A DNA stretch of 64,000 bases from assembly GCF_014635885.1 (NCBI RefSeq), contig NZ_BMDR01000001.1, positions 434,001 to 498,000 on the forward strand. The letters are read 5' to 3'. The position numbers and the translations under genes were made by a program. The notes below the pieces were generated by a model. That model was not told where the DNA came from, made no database searches, and worked only from the letters and a program-made list of their open reading frames with translations. Origin of the DNA: Acinetobacter vivianii (GTDB taxonomy: Bacteria; Pseudomonadota; Gammaproteobacteria; Pseudomonadales; Moraxellaceae). Below, piece after piece: positions 36,559-45,804 of this stretch (positions within the stretch are counted from its first letter, which is position 1; each line of letters starts with the position of its first letter).

Positions 36559-37587
36559 ATGACACGTTTATATCGATCTCTTTCTCTTTTAACCCCAACA
36601 TTGATGGGCAGTTTGCTGTCGGCTACCCTCACCTCAGCTGGTGAAATTACTGTCTATACTGCATTAGAATCTGATCAGCTCGCTGCATATAGTGCAAAAA
36701 TTCGTGAAGACTACCCTGATTTAAAAATTAAATGGGTACGTGATTCAACGGGTATCATTACCGCACGTTTGCTTGCAGAACAAAAAAATCCAAAAGCGGA
36801 TGTGGTGGCAGGTCTTGCAGTGACGAGCTTAATGTTGCTGGATCAGAGAAATATGTTGCATCCTTACGCACCTGTGGGCGTGGAAAAATTAAATAAACAA
36901 TTCGTCAGCCCGAAAAAGGTGCCGACCTGGACGGGTATGGATGCGTGGGAATCAGCGTTGTGCGTCAATAGTATCGAATTGAAAAAGCGTAAACTTCCAG
37001 TTCCTCAAACGTGGGCAGATCTAACCAAGCCCATCTATAAAGGCTTAATCGTAATGCCAAATCCTGCATCAAGTGGGACTGGATATTTAGATGTATCTGC
37101 ATGGCTACAACTATTTGGACAGCAAAAAGCATGGACGTATATGGATGCGCTGCATAAAAATATTTCCCAATATACCCATTCAGGTTCTAAACCGTGTCAG
37201 ATGGCTGCACAGGGTGAAGCTGTGATTGGTATTTCTTTTGGTTATCGTGCTGCTCAATTGAAACAACGTGGCGCACCGTTAGAAATCGTATTTCCTAAAG
37301 AAGGCTTAGGTTGGGAAATGGAAGTCTCCGCGATTGTTAAAGGAACAAAAAATCTGGCAGATGCACAAAAATTTATTAACTGGACGGTGAGTAAAAAAGC
37401 CAATGAAGCCTATGCCAAGAACTTTGCGGTGGTGGCTTATCCAAACGTGGCGAAACCAATGCCATTCCGACCAGCCCAGATTAACCAAATGATGATTAAG
37501 AACAATTTTGAGTGGGCTGCGAAAAACCGCGATGGTATTTTAAAAGAATGGACTAAACGCTACGATGGTAAAACCGAGAAAAAATAA
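36559..37587 (+). CDS. phnS: 2-aminoethylphosphonate ABC transporter, substrate-binding protein
   Basis: A 342-residue periplasmic binding protein of the iron/phosphonate type. The signal peptide (MTRLYRSLSLLTPTLM and then GSLLSATLTSAG) precedes EITVYTALESDQL; later blocks include KWVRDSTGIITARLLAEQKNPKADVVAGL and the hinge-region MPNPASSGTGYLDVSAWLQ. The ATG at 36559 follows AAGGA; an ATG at 36511 would put an unusual extension before the signal peptide. It delivers substrate to the PhnU/PhnT importer encoded on the other strand. Confidence 0.9.
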   Translation: MTRLYRSLSLLTPTLMGSLLSATLTSAGEITVYTALESDQLAAYSAKIREDYPDLKIKWVRDSTGIITARLLAEQKNPKADVVAGLAVTSLMLLDQRNMLHPYAPVGVEKLNKQFVSPKKVPTWTGMDAWESALCVNSIELKKRKLPVPQTWADLTKPIYKGLIVMPNPASSGTGYLDVSAWLQLFGQQKAWTYMDALHKNISQYTHSGSKPCQMAAQGEAVIGISFGYRAAQLKQRGAPLEIVFPKEGLGWEMEVSAIVKGTKNLADAQKFINWTVSKKANEAYAKNFAVVAYPNVAKPMPFRPAQINQMMIKNNFEWAAKNRDGILKEWTKRYDGKTEKK

Positions 37588-37702
37588 TCTTCAGCATTGC
37601 GATGAGGAGGATATTCTGTAGCTTGGTCTGCCTTCCTCCCCACCGCTATTTTTTATATTTGCTGCATCCTAAAACGTACTTTTTAGATGAAATATATGAT
37701 TG

Positions 37703-37743
37703 ATGAAAAGTTCAACGATCTGGCGGAGGGTTGAACTTTTCAT
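37703..37743. terminator. Inverted repeat between convergent phnS and benE
   Basis: ATGAAAAGTTCAAC (37703-37716) and GTTGAACTTTTCAT (37730-37743) are a perfect 14-bp inverted repeat located between two convergent genes. A T-tract is only present within the stem, so termination strength is uncertain. Confidence 0.6.
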
Positions 37744-37764
37744 GGGCAGCTAAAAGCCGATTCT

Positions 37765-38949
37765 CTACGCTATTTTATGATCACGTTTCACTAAAATCTG
37801 ATACGCAATAATTCCGCCGACCAAGCCCCAAAATGCTGAACCGATTCCCAATAAGGTAACACCCGATGCGGTGAGAAGAAAACAGATAATCGCTGCATCA
37901 CGACCTTGTTCTTCCGCCAATGCTTGATGCAGACTGTTCATCAAGGTGGTGATTAAAGCCAATCCAGCAAGAATATGGATTAATACAGTTGGTAAGCCAT
38001 TAAACAATATAAAAATTGCGCCACCAAAAATCCCTGCGATTAAATAGAAGATCCCTGCCCATGTAGATGCAATATAACGTTTTGCAGGGTTTGGATGGAC
38101 ATCAGGTGCCATACAAAGCGCTGCGGTAATGGCCGCAATACAGATACTAAAACCACCCCACGGCGCTAAAATAATCGCGGTTAAGGACGTACATACCAGC
38201 AACATTGACGTTTTAGGTGAATAACCGCTGGCCTGTAAAATTGCAATACCTGGCGCATTTTGAGATGCGAGAGAAACAATAAAAAATGGAATCCCGACAC
38301 CAATCAGTGTAGTCATGGTGAAATGCGGCTGGATAAAGGTTGGAAGCGTAAAGACGTTGCTGGTCTGTGTAAAATGCAAATCCCCACTGAGTCCCGCAAC
38401 AACAATTCCTGTAATTAACGTTGCAATAATGGCATAAAGTGGAAACCAGCGGCGGGTCAACACAAATGCCGCCAACATGGCAATACACAGGATAAAGTTG
38501 ACCTGTAATGCTTCAAATGTACTTAAACCAAAACGTAACAGGATGCCCGCCAACATCGCAGAAGCAATAGAACGCGGAATGTAATTCATGAGCTTGGCAA
38601 AAATACCAGTCGCGCCACATAACAGCATTAGTCCCGAAGCAAAAATAAAGACACCCACCACTTCATTAATACTTACCCCAGTCAGGCTGGTTGCAAGCAA
38701 GGCAATTCCGGGTGTCGACCATGCTGTTAAAATCGGAGTACGGTAATATAGCGACAAGCCAATACTGGTGATCCCCATGCCGATACCCAGCATCATCAGC
38801 CAGCTTCCAGTTTGCGAAGCATCCAACCCAGCCCTTTCCAGTGCCTGCAAAATAATGGCCAAAGAACTGGCATAGCCCACCAGTACGGCCACAAGTCCAG
38901 TCATGATCATGGCTGGTGAGGAAGACCTAAAAAATGCTAAGTTACGCAT
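37765..38949 (-). CDS. benE: Benzoate/H+ symporter family transporter (BenE/YdcO)
   Basis: A 394-residue membrane protein with about twelve hydrophobic segments. Family landmarks are ILTAWSTPGIALLATSL (about residue 72), NYIPRSIASAMLAGILLRFG (about 117) and PFFIVSLASQNAPGIAILQASGY (about 222). BenE proteins are assigned to benzoate uptake. Here no ben catabolic genes are nearby; the divergent XRE-cupin regulator next door reproduces the E. coli ydcO/ydcN pair, so it may be a YdcO orthologue with a different solute. Confidence 0.88.
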   Translation of the reverse strand: MRNLAFFRSSSPAMIMTGLVAVLVGYASSLAIILQALERAGLDASQTGSWLMMLGIGMGITSIGLSLYYRTPILTAWSTPGIALLATSLTGVSINEVVGVFIFASGLMLLCGATGIFAKLMNYIPRSIASAMLAGILLRFGLSTFEALQVNFILCIAMLAAFVLTRRWFPLYAIIATLITGIVVAGLSGDLHFTQTSNVFTLPTFIQPHFTMTTLIGVGIPFFIVSLASQNAPGIAILQASGYSPKTSMLLVCTSLTAIILAPWGGFSICIAAITAALCMAPDVHPNPAKRYIASTWAGIFYLIAGIFGGAIFILFNGLPTVLIHILAGLALITTLMNSLHQALAEEQGRDAAIICFLLTASGVTLLGIGSAFWGLVGGIIAYQILVKRDHKIA

Positions 38950-39042
38950 AGGAAGTACTTTACTGAAGATGACGGTAGAGTGACTAAAGTATCATCGTCT
39001 GTTATAACGGACAATCCTTTTTAATCAAGAAGACTTCTATTT

Positions 39043-39612
39043 ATGCAAGATATTCCACCCAATGTTGCCGAAGCTTTAAAAAAATTAAGAACCGAGCGAG
39101 GTTTGAGTCTTAGCCAGACTGCTGAATTAACTGGTGTGAGTAAGGCGATGCTTGGGCAGATTGAGTTGGGTAAGTCGAGTCCAACTGTTGCAACCCTCTG
39201 GAAAATCGCTACAGGATTCAATATTGCATTTTCGACCTTTCTTGAAGGTGGGCAAGCTCAAAGCCAACCAGAGATTCATCATTTCAGTGATTTACCTGTT
39301 TTTGAACAGGATCATTCAGGAATGCGCGTCAGCCCTCTGATTCCTTTTGATGAAGAACTGCGAATGGATGTGTTGAAGATCGAATTGCTACCCGGTGCAA
39401 AAAGTGAATCTAGCCCACATGAGGCAGGCGTGATTGAGCATATTATTGTGTTTGCTGGGGTATTGCAGTTACAGCTTGAGGGAATGAATCATACTGTTGC
39501 GGCAGGAGAATCCATTCGCTTTCATGCCGATATTCCGCATACCTATGCCAATACGGGTGAGCAGAGTGTGATTATGCACAATGTCATTCACTATCCACAT
39601 CCTCCCTCTTAA
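39043..39612 (+). CDS. XRE-cupin transcriptional regulator (YdcN/SutR-like)
   Basis: A 189-residue protein. Helix-turn-helix residues about 8-65 (LKKLRTERGLSLSQTAELT, GVSKAMLGQIELGKSSPTVA) are followed by a C-terminal cupin (about 110-185, with ESSPHEAGVIEHIIVF and ADIPHTYANTGE). Wording is close to E. coli YdcN (SutR), which also lies divergent from the BenE homologue YdcO. It probably controls benE from the 93-bp gap between them. Confidence 0.88.
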   Translation: MQDIPPNVAEALKKLRTERGLSLSQTAELTGVSKAMLGQIELGKSSPTVATLWKIATGFNIAFSTFLEGGQAQSQPEIHHFSDLPVFEQDHSGMRVSPLIPFDEELRMDVLKIELLPGAKSESSPHEAGVIEHIIVFAGVLQLQLEGMNHTVAAGESIRFHADIPHTYANTGEQSVIMHNVIHYPHPPS

Positions 39613-39642
39613 CCTCTTATCAGCAAAGGCACACTTTTGCTT

Positions 39643-40317
39643 TTATAGGATCTTGGTCAGATCTGACAGATGTTGAATGGTATAAGTAATATTCAGATTC
39701 TGTTCATTCTTGAGTTGTTTCGGGTTATACCAACAGGTCGGGATTTCACAGGATGTTGCCCCCTTGATATCTGCCTCTAAGCTGTCCCCAATAAAAAGTA
39801 TTTCCTCTTTGGCGATATTACTTCTGGCTAAGCAGGTCTGGAAAAAACGCTGGTCAGGTTTTTCATAACCCACATCATCAGAAACATATAAATCAGAGAA
39901 ATGCGGTAATAAACCCGCCAAGTGTAAACGTGCTTTTTGTTGAAGCAGAATGCTATTGGAAGCGGCAAAAAGTTTATATTTTTGGCTCAAATACTGGATT
40001 GCTTCTTCGGCACCTTCTTCGAGCGTATGTTCTTTGGCCAGATTACCTTGAAAGGTATCACGAAAATGATCGTGGTTAATTTCAACTTTTAGTGCAGTAA
40101 ACAGTTCTTTAAAACGATTATTAATCACATCCTGTACGGTAATTTGACCTAACTTCTGTCTTTCCCATAAAAGATGGTTAATTTGTTTATAGGTAGAATA
40201 GATTAGATCATCATGATGTAAATTGAATTCCCCAAATGATTTCACAAATGCCGAGCGATTCGCCACGCTAAAATTCAGCAAGGTATCATCAATATCAAAG
40301 AAAATCGCCTTATACAT
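39643..40317 (-). CDS. HAD hydrolase, YjjG-type nucleotidase
   Basis: A 224-residue HAD-superfamily phosphatase: FFDIDDTLLNF (nucleophile Asp, motif I), AASNSILLQQKARL (motif II), YEKPDQRFF (motif III lysine) and ILFIGDSLEADIKGA (motif IV). The cap-1 insert and overall length match the YjjG group of noncanonical pyrimidine nucleotidases. GGAAGAG precedes the start. It is convergent with the XRE-cupin gene. Confidence 0.88.
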   Translation of the reverse strand: MYKAIFFDIDDTLLNFSVANRSAFVKSFGEFNLHHDDLIYSTYKQINHLLWERQKLGQITVQDVINNRFKELFTALKVEINHDHFRDTFQGNLAKEHTLEEGAEEAIQYLSQKYKLFAASNSILLQQKARLHLAGLLPHFSDLYVSDDVGYEKPDQRFFQTCLARSNIAKEEILFIGDSLEADIKGATSCEIPTCWYNPKQLKNEQNLNITYTIQHLSDLTKIL

Positions 40318-40428
40318 TCTACTCTTCCTATCTGTTCATCCTCAATCGCCGCTATTTTATTATACCGATAAGTCAAAAGCCAATGTACATCATCTTGAAT
40401 CTATCATTGGCGGATTTGCAGACTGAAA

Positions 40429-40460
40429 TAAAAAAGGAAACAGCGGAGCTATTTCCTTTG
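40429..40460 (-). terminator. Terminator of the MFS gene
   Basis: On the minus strand AAAGGAAA and TTTCCTTT pair around an 11-base loop and run into TTTATTT, about 55 bp beyond the MFS stop codon. Confidence 0.75.
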
Positions 40461-40514
40461 ATTGTGGACGTCGAAAAATGAATCCTTTTCTAACCTTCAA
40501 TTGATAAGACTAAA

Positions 40515-41771
40515 TCAGGTAGTGACGATCTTTAGATTCTCTTTTTCTTCTACGGAATGCGTCGGTTTACGAAGTAAGATCAATGCTGAAATGGCAGCCA
40601 ATAAAATCATTGGAATACTTGAAGCAATCACCACAATTTCACTTTGACCTGTTCCAAGTAAATACCCCGCGACTAATGGGCCAGAAAACGCACCTATCCG
40701 GCCAATTGCGACGGCAGCCCCCACTCCCGTACCTCGCATTTCTGTTGGATAATACTTGGCTGCTAAGGTATAGAGAATTGACTGACAACCAATCACAAAC
40801 ATACCGCATCCAGTCGCAAATAAGGTAAAGCTAAATGCGCTATTAGAATAAGCTAGGCCAATCAGCGAGAGCAAAATCCCGCTATAAACACTTGCAACAA
40901 TCACGAACTTATTCAATCGATCCAGCATAAAACCTAAAATGAGTACGCCGATTGAGCCACCCAGATTAAAGCCAATCTGGATATAACTTGCTTGTTCTTT
41001 ATTAAGTCCTAATCCTGAAATGAGGGTTGGTAACCAGTTTTGGAATAGCGCCAGTACCAAAAGCGTTCCGAAGAAACTTAACCATAGACTAGAAGTGATC
41101 AGCACACGTGGCTTTGCAAATAAAACCGTCATCAAGCTTTGATTTTTTGCTGGACTGGTTGCCGTTTTATTGAGATAAGCTTTTGATTCAGGTAAAAAGA
41201 AAATCAGAATAGGTACAAGCAATAAAGGTGCGATACCACCGAAATAGAAGATATGTCGCCACTCATGATCGGCAGTGAGAGATAATGCAACCACAGAAGT
41301 GAGTACACCGCCAATCGGCATACCGCAATACATCACACTTACCGCCGTGGCTTTGTATTTTTCACTCACAGCCTCGGAAACCATGGTAATCACAATGGGT
41401 AAAGCCCCGCCCATGCCTAATCCTGTCAAAAATCTTACCAACAGTAAGGTATTCAGTTGTTGGGCAAAAGGCGTTAATAAAGACATCAGGCCAAAAATAA
41501 GAATACAGCTAATAAATACTTTCTTACGTCCAATCGAATCGGCGATCCTTCCTGCAATCATGGCACCTGGTAAAGTCCCCAGAACCGCTGCGCTAAATAC
41601 CCAGCCCATTTCCGTACTGTTCAGTAGCATTTCCGCTTTCATTCTGGGAGCCGCAACGCCCATTGACTGCAAATCAAAGCCTTCAATAATGGCGAAAATA
41701 AAACATAAAACTAATGTAATGATCATGCCAATTTTTGATGACGGCGATGCGACTTCTGCATCCTTTAACAT
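40515..41771 (-). CDS. MFS transporter, aromatic acid:H+ symporter (AAHS) type
   Basis: A 418-residue, 12-segment major facilitator. The first segment has the AAHS signature IIEGFDLQSMGVAAPRM with its intramembrane Asp; then GRIADSIGRKKVF, and FLPESKAYL after segment six. Relatives (PcaK, BenK, MhpT) import benzoate- or phenylpropionate-type acids. No aromatic catabolic genes are in the window, so the substrate remains open. AAGGAAG precedes the start and a terminator follows. Confidence 0.88.
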   Translation of the reverse strand: MLKDAEVASPSSKIGMIITLVLCFIFAIIEGFDLQSMGVAAPRMKAEMLLNSTEMGWVFSAAVLGTLPGAMIAGRIADSIGRKKVFISCILIFGLMSLLTPFAQQLNTLLLVRFLTGLGMGGALPIVITMVSEAVSEKYKATAVSVMYCGMPIGGVLTSVVALSLTADHEWRHIFYFGGIAPLLLVPILIFFLPESKAYLNKTATSPAKNQSLMTVLFAKPRVLITSSLWLSFFGTLLVLALFQNWLPTLISGLGLNKEQASYIQIGFNLGGSIGVLILGFMLDRLNKFVIVASVYSGILLSLIGLAYSNSAFSFTLFATGCGMFVIGCQSILYTLAAKYYPTEMRGTGVGAAVAIGRIGAFSGPLVAGYLLGTGQSEIVVIASSIPMILLAAISALILLRKPTHSVEEKENLKIVTT

Positions 41772-42071
41772 TTCTATCTTCCTTTTTGATTCTTCGAATT
41801 TATAATCCCTTATATGCTATACACATTTTTGGCATATTTTTAGCGTGTGTAAAAGACTAGCAGAGCGAATTTAATTACGCAATGCAAAATAAATTTATGA
41901 ATTATATAATCAATACACATTGTGAATACTTATAAAATATATAAACTTCATTAATCCAATAATGTTGATTCATATATTTAATCAAATCAGTTAGATGATA
42001 AATTATAAGTGTTAGATTCAAATTTTTAATTATTGAGTAGGTGTGCAAGATTGTAGTAATAGGTCAAAATC
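41772..42071. other. Intergenic region, about 300 bp, AT-rich
   Basis: This should contain the promoter of the MFS gene. No motif or open frame is convincing; the adjacent stretch 42072-42209 is treated as a pseudogene fragment. Confidence 0.4.
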
Positions 42072-42209
42072 TCACCAAGCCGTTTTTTTCATATCTTTTT
42101 CTAAGTTATCGCCAATGAAAAATGCTTCTGTATTGTTTAAATAATAACGTTAGATATCTTTAAAATCATTGGCTTGAGTTTTCATTATCCCTAAAATAGG
42201 CTTTGTCAT
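42072..42209 (-). pseudogene. Decayed HAD-hydrolase fragment
   Basis: In one minus-strand frame, starting at an ATG directly after the DUF454 stop codon, the sequence reads MTKPILGIMKTQANDFKDI, stop, RYYLNN, then TEAFFIGDNLEKDMKKTAW and another stop. KP plus FFIGDNLEKD are the last two conserved motifs of HAD phosphatases, at about the right distance (compare YEKP and LFIGDSLEADIKG in the intact gene at 39643). The N-terminal motifs are absent. It looks like the tail of a lost HAD gene with at least one in-frame stop. Confidence 0.6.
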
Positions 42210-42650
42210 CTAATCTCTAAACCACATCCAGACCAATACTGCTGCCATACATGCTATAAGAGGATAAACTACCCAAGGATGTGGAATGATCCAGATCATA
42301 ATTCCAGCAGCTATACTCATACTTACCGTTGAAATATATTTGGCTTTTTTCGGAATACGTCTATTTTTCTGCCATTCCTTGATGATTGGACCGATAAAGC
42401 GATGATTGAGAAACCATTGATGGAGCTTTTCTGAACCTCTGGCAGCAAAGAAAACAGCCAATATAATAAAGTCAACGGTCGGTAAACCCGGAATAAAAAT
42501 TCCAAGAATACCGAGTCCAATGCACAACCAGGCAAGGCAAATAAATAATAATCGCCACCAAACAGAACGCGCCAATTTGCTTACTGGCTGTGGCGTTTGT
42601 GACAAAATATCTGTTTTCAGATCTTTATTCATGTGATCAATATTCTCCAT
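42210..42650 (-). CDS. DUF454/YbaN-family inner-membrane protein
   Basis: A 146-residue protein with the YbaN core: ICLAWLCIGLGILGIFIPGLPTVDFIILAVFFAARGSEKLHQWFLNH, then RRIPKKAKYIS and two C-terminal membrane segments. Function unknown across the family. It begins 25 bp after hemO on the same strand, and YbaN-like genes often stand near heme or iron genes. An internal ATG at 42632 is an alternative start. Confidence 0.85.
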   Translation of the reverse strand: MENIDHMNKDLKTDILSQTPQPVSKLARSVWWRLLFICLAWLCIGLGILGIFIPGLPTVDFIILAVFFAARGSEKLHQWFLNHRFIGPIIKEWQKNRRIPKKAKYISTVSMSIAAGIMIWIIPHPWVVYPLIACMAAVLVWMWFRD

Positions 42651-42675
42651 ACCTGGCAGTACTCAATTCACTTGT

Positions 42676-43272
42676 TTATTTCAACTCATCCAGTTGACTT
42701 AATGCTTTTCCAAAATACTCAAAAGCATCTAGCGCACCTTGCACTACGCGATCCTGTAAAGCCGTTTCAAAATCTGCATCATCAAGTGCCTGAACAAAGC
42801 GTTTCCAGACCTTGGCACGTCCTTCTGGATACGCCGCGAGGTTACGGGCAGCAAATGTTTCAGAGAAGCCTAAGTTTTTTTGAGCTTGTTTAAATAAAAA
42901 AGCTGCGCCTAAGGTTGACCCTTCTGAGACATAGATCCAGCCCAATGCTTCAGGTAATTTAACCGCTGCACTTTGCAACGGCTGTCCTGCTGGTTGAATA
43001 CCTAAATCTTGCAAATCTTCAAAAGCTTGCTGGGAACGTCCACGAATACCGAGATCTGGAATTAATACCGCAATACCTTCTTGCTCAAAAAGATGCTCAA
43101 TTTCTTGCTGAAAATAGTATTGAGACAAAGTGAATTGCGCATATTTTTCTTTGCTTGCAAAGACATCTGCCTGAGCCATTAAGTGGTGCATTCTTTCATG
43201 TTCTGCTGCCGTTTCTTGCTTTAAGCGTTGAGAAAGGCTGTTGGCGACTATTTGTTCTGTTGCTGCGTTCAT
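42676..43272 (-). CDS. hemO: Heme oxygenase HemO
   Basis: A 198-residue bacterial heme oxygenase. The proximal histidine is in KQETAAEHERMHHLM near the N-terminus, and the distal helix has IYVSEGSTLGAAFLFKQAQ. It opens the heme ring to release iron, biliverdin and CO. The ATG at 43272 follows AGGAG; a longer frame back to 43368 overlaps the TonB gene and is rejected. It is the catabolic end of the hemophilin cluster, 28 bp after the TonB gene. Confidence 0.92.
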   Translation of the reverse strand: MNAATEQIVANSLSQRLKQETAAEHERMHHLMAQADVFASKEKYAQFTLSQYYFQQEIEHLFEQEGIAVLIPDLGIRGRSQQAFEDLQDLGIQPAGQPLQSAAVKLPEALGWIYVSEGSTLGAAFLFKQAQKNLGFSETFAARNLAAYPEGRAKVWKRFVQALDDADFETALQDRVVQGALDAFEYFGKALSQLDELK

Positions 43273-43300
43273 TATCATTCTCCTGAAGAAAGAATATTGC

Positions 43301-44221
43301 TCATCGGCGACCCCGACTGAGATTAAGTTGCACTGGAAAATCAACGACAATAGCCACTGCTCGGCCATTGACTTTGTAGGGTTTGAATCTGGACTGACGG
43401 GCTGCGTTTAGAACTCGCTCATCTAAGCTGGCAATACCCGAACTTTGTTTTAATTGAATATCGATAGGCTGCCCGTTTTCATTGATGCGTAAACGTAACT
43501 CCACCATGCGAGTTTGTTGCCGAAGTTCCCGATCATCGTAACTAAACTTTCCGAAACTGAGCACATCCACACTACTGACTTGAACAGGTTCATCATGCTG
43601 AACTTGGCTTTCAGGTGCTCGACTGAGCTCTTGTTGTGCTGCGGATGTTTTTACACCTCCAGAGTGTGGTAGATTTTCCTCAGAATTCTCTTTTTGTATT
43701 TGCTGCTTTTCACTCACATTCGCAACTTGTTGATGAGTCTGTGTCTGTTGTTTAAACGCTTTACTTTCTACAGACTGAACGGCAACATTTTGTGCTGATT
43801 GAGATGCAACGGAGTGATCTTTTTGACTCGGCTGTTTCTTCTGCACCGTATGTGTTGCATTTTGACTGATGAATATCTTTTGCTCGATGGTCTCTGTACT
43901 TTGTTGCGTAGCACGAGGTGCAGATTCTTTTTTTAAGTGTTGTTGTTTGGGGGGCTGAGCAATGGCACTCTGAGCCGTTGTATGAGGAGATGGATTTTCT
44001 GATGGTGCTAACGACAAAAAACGTACCTTGAGTGCATTTACTTTCGGTGAGGTGGCTAATGTATAAGGTTCAATAAAATGACTCAGACACCATAAGGCGA
44101 TTAGATGCAACGCAATGACCAGCAATACAATGATCGACTTCGGATAGGAATGTGCCAAAACCAAAATAGAGGGTGGTTTTGAGGTCAATTCATAAGCTGG
44201 GTATTGGAGCTTTGATTTCAT
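43301..44221 (-). CDS. TonB-type energy transducer
   Basis: A 306-residue TonB protein. One N-terminal membrane anchor (SIIVLLVIALHLIALWCLSHF, about residues 30-50, written here in full as the key segment of 21 minus one) precedes a long Gln/Lys/Ser-rich periplasmic spacer instead of the classic Pro-rich one. The C-terminal TonB fold is at about 215-300 (VELRLRINENGQPIDIQL, LDERVLNAARQSRFKPY). It links the proton motive force to outer-membrane receptors. The ATG at 44221 follows GAGGG by six bases; 44248 and 44227 are alternative in-frame ATGs. It is probably dedicated to the HphR receptor of this operon. Confidence 0.88.
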   Translation of the reverse strand: MKSKLQYPAYELTSKPPSILVLAHSYPKSIIVLLVIALHLIALWCLSHFIEPYTLATSPKVNALKVRFLSLAPSENPSPHTTAQSAIAQPPKQQHLKKESAPRATQQSTETIEQKIFISQNATHTVQKKQPSQKDHSVASQSAQNVAVQSVESKAFKQQTQTHQQVANVSEKQQIQKENSEENLPHSGGVKTSAAQQELSRAPESQVQHDEPVQVSSVDVLSFGKFSYDDRELRQQTRMVELRLRINENGQPIDIQLKQSSGIASLDERVLNAARQSRFKPYKVNGRAVAIVVDFPVQLNLSRGRR

Positions 44222-44231
44222 CGTCATCCCT

Positions 44232-45722
44232 CTAAAAACGATGCTCAAGCTTCAAGCTGACATTGTGTTTATCATAGGAATACAACCAATCCACATTGCT
44301 ATTGTTATGGTTATAACGATAAGTCAGATTTGGCGTCATGCCGTAAAATTTAAATCGGGGCATCTGCAAAACAAAGGTATAATTTTGTTCAAAATCATGA
44401 CGACGGGCTTGTAGACTTTCGGCATATCGATCAAACTGCCGCCAGCGATATGAACTAAATAAAGTGGTATTCAACCCAACATTCCAGGATTTACTCAGCC
44501 CTAAACGGACACCTTGTTGTTGATAGGCCGCCATGTACTTTTCTTGGGTGTCATGATCCAGTACATCTAGTCCACTAAATAATGTCCATTGTTTGGGTAG
44601 AATCTTCCAAAAGGTGAACATCGCCGAGCTTTCTTTACCATCTAATGTTTTATATTTTTGATAATCCAGATCCTTGATTTCAGCTTCAAGCTTGAATGCT
44701 TTGTCTGCGGCAATAAATCGCATCCATTCAGCACGTGCACCCCATGCATTGTATAAACCATTATTTGCATAACGTTTATGTTCAAACAGCGGTGCAATAC
44801 TGATCTGATTTTTTAAATCGAAAAAACTATAACCTGCATTAATGTTCAGGGTGGATTCGTTATAGTCAGCATGATCATCATAAGACTGTCCATATGCTAA
44901 CCCACGTAAGGAAATCCCATGATTGCCGTAGAGAGAAAAGCGTTTCATTAAACTGGCTTCATAGTCCATACCCGTTGCTGATGCTGCTTTGGGACTGCCA
45001 CGGGTAATTTCTTGGATGGGAGTCGCATTGCCCTTATCGTCAATACCATACAACGTCCAAGTTTTACTTTGTTCAGAAGAACTATTCAGATTTGTGGCAT
45101 AGGATGGACCAATCGCGACACTGCCTTGCCATGAATCACGCTGATCGAGCGCTTTGACGAACAGATTAACCGTTTGTTCTACTTCAGGCGGTATCACCGC
45201 CCGATCACTCTGTCCCAATTTGTTTTGAATTGATGTAAAAAGGCGTGCTGCTTCTTTGTTCTTTTGCTGTTCAAACAGCACGCGCGCTAACTCTAGTTCA
45301 CAAATAAGATTATTGGGTTGTTTATTGAGACTGCTTTGAAATTTTTGCTCGGCTAATTTGAGCTGCCCTTGGGCACGTGCCAATGCCCCTTCAGCAAAAT
45401 CAGTTAAAGCCTGATCATAGCCTTCATATTGCTGATAATGCTTTAAATAAACCGTAGCATTGCCCCACTGTTTTTGCATGACAGCCAGATAGAGGGCTTT
45501 GGCCAAATCATCCTGATTTTTTTCTACTGCATAAATTTGACCATTGATACGGATACTGGGGAGTTTCTCGGTATCACGAATTGTGCCTTGTTGTTGTAGT
45601 TGATGTTGCTGTTGTAATAAATTCTGATCCAAACTTTGATTCAGGCGAAGTTGAGTATCATCATCTGCATAGAGTGATGAAGCAGCCAATAGAGTCAGAC
45701 AGCACAGCAATGTTCTTTTCAT
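44232..45722 (-). CDS. hsmA: Slam-type surface lipoprotein/hemophore exporter (HsmA-like)
   Basis: A 496-residue outer-membrane protein: signal peptide (MKRTLLCCLTLLAASSLYA), TPR-like periplasmic helices (about residues 60-190, with QALTDFAEGALARAQGQLKLAEQ) and a C-terminal 14-strand-type barrel ending SLKLEHRF. This is the Slam (DUF560) architecture. In A. baumannii the Slam next to hemophilin exports it. It is separated from hphA by 82 bp containing a terminator hairpin, so its expression probably depends on read-through. TonB starts 10 bp after its stop. Confidence 0.92.
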   Translation of the reverse strand: MKRTLLCCLTLLAASSLYADDDTQLRLNQSLDQNLLQQQHQLQQQGTIRDTEKLPSIRINGQIYAVEKNQDDLAKALYLAVMQKQWGNATVYLKHYQQYEGYDQALTDFAEGALARAQGQLKLAEQKFQSSLNKQPNNLICELELARVLFEQQKNKEAARLFTSIQNKLGQSDRAVIPPEVEQTVNLFVKALDQRDSWQGSVAIGPSYATNLNSSSEQSKTWTLYGIDDKGNATPIQEITRGSPKAASATGMDYEASLMKRFSLYGNHGISLRGLAYGQSYDDHADYNESTLNINAGYSFFDLKNQISIAPLFEHKRYANNGLYNAWGARAEWMRFIAADKAFKLEAEIKDLDYQKYKTLDGKESSAMFTFWKILPKQWTLFSGLDVLDHDTQEKYMAAYQQQGVRLGLSKSWNVGLNTTLFSSYRWRQFDRYAESLQARRHDFEQNYTFVLQMPRFKFYGMTPNLTYRYNHNNSNVDWLYSYDKHNVSLKLEHRF

Positions 45723-45768
45723 AAAAACCGCAAAACAAAAAATAAAATCATTAAGTCTTAAGTAAGAA

Positions 45769-45797
45769 AAAGGAACCTACAGGTGTAGATTCCTTTC
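45769..45797 (-). terminator. Terminator between hphA and hsmA
   Basis: On the minus strand AAAGGAAUCUACA pairs with UGUAGGUUCCUUU (one wobble) around CC, followed by a T-tract. It sits inside the operon, so hphA mRNA may exceed that of the downstream exporter genes. Confidence 0.75.
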
Positions 45798-45804
45798 GCT
45801 ATAA

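Noticed and set aside
37765..38949. A benzoate degradation cluster around benE
   Set aside because: No ben or cat genes are nearby. The neighbour is a YdcN-like regulator, so a YdcO-type role is as likely as benzoate uptake.
41275..41805. Plus-strand open frame of 176 codons inside the AAHS-type MFS gene
   Set aside because: It is the antisense shadow of a membrane-protein gene with no independent ribosome site or motifs.
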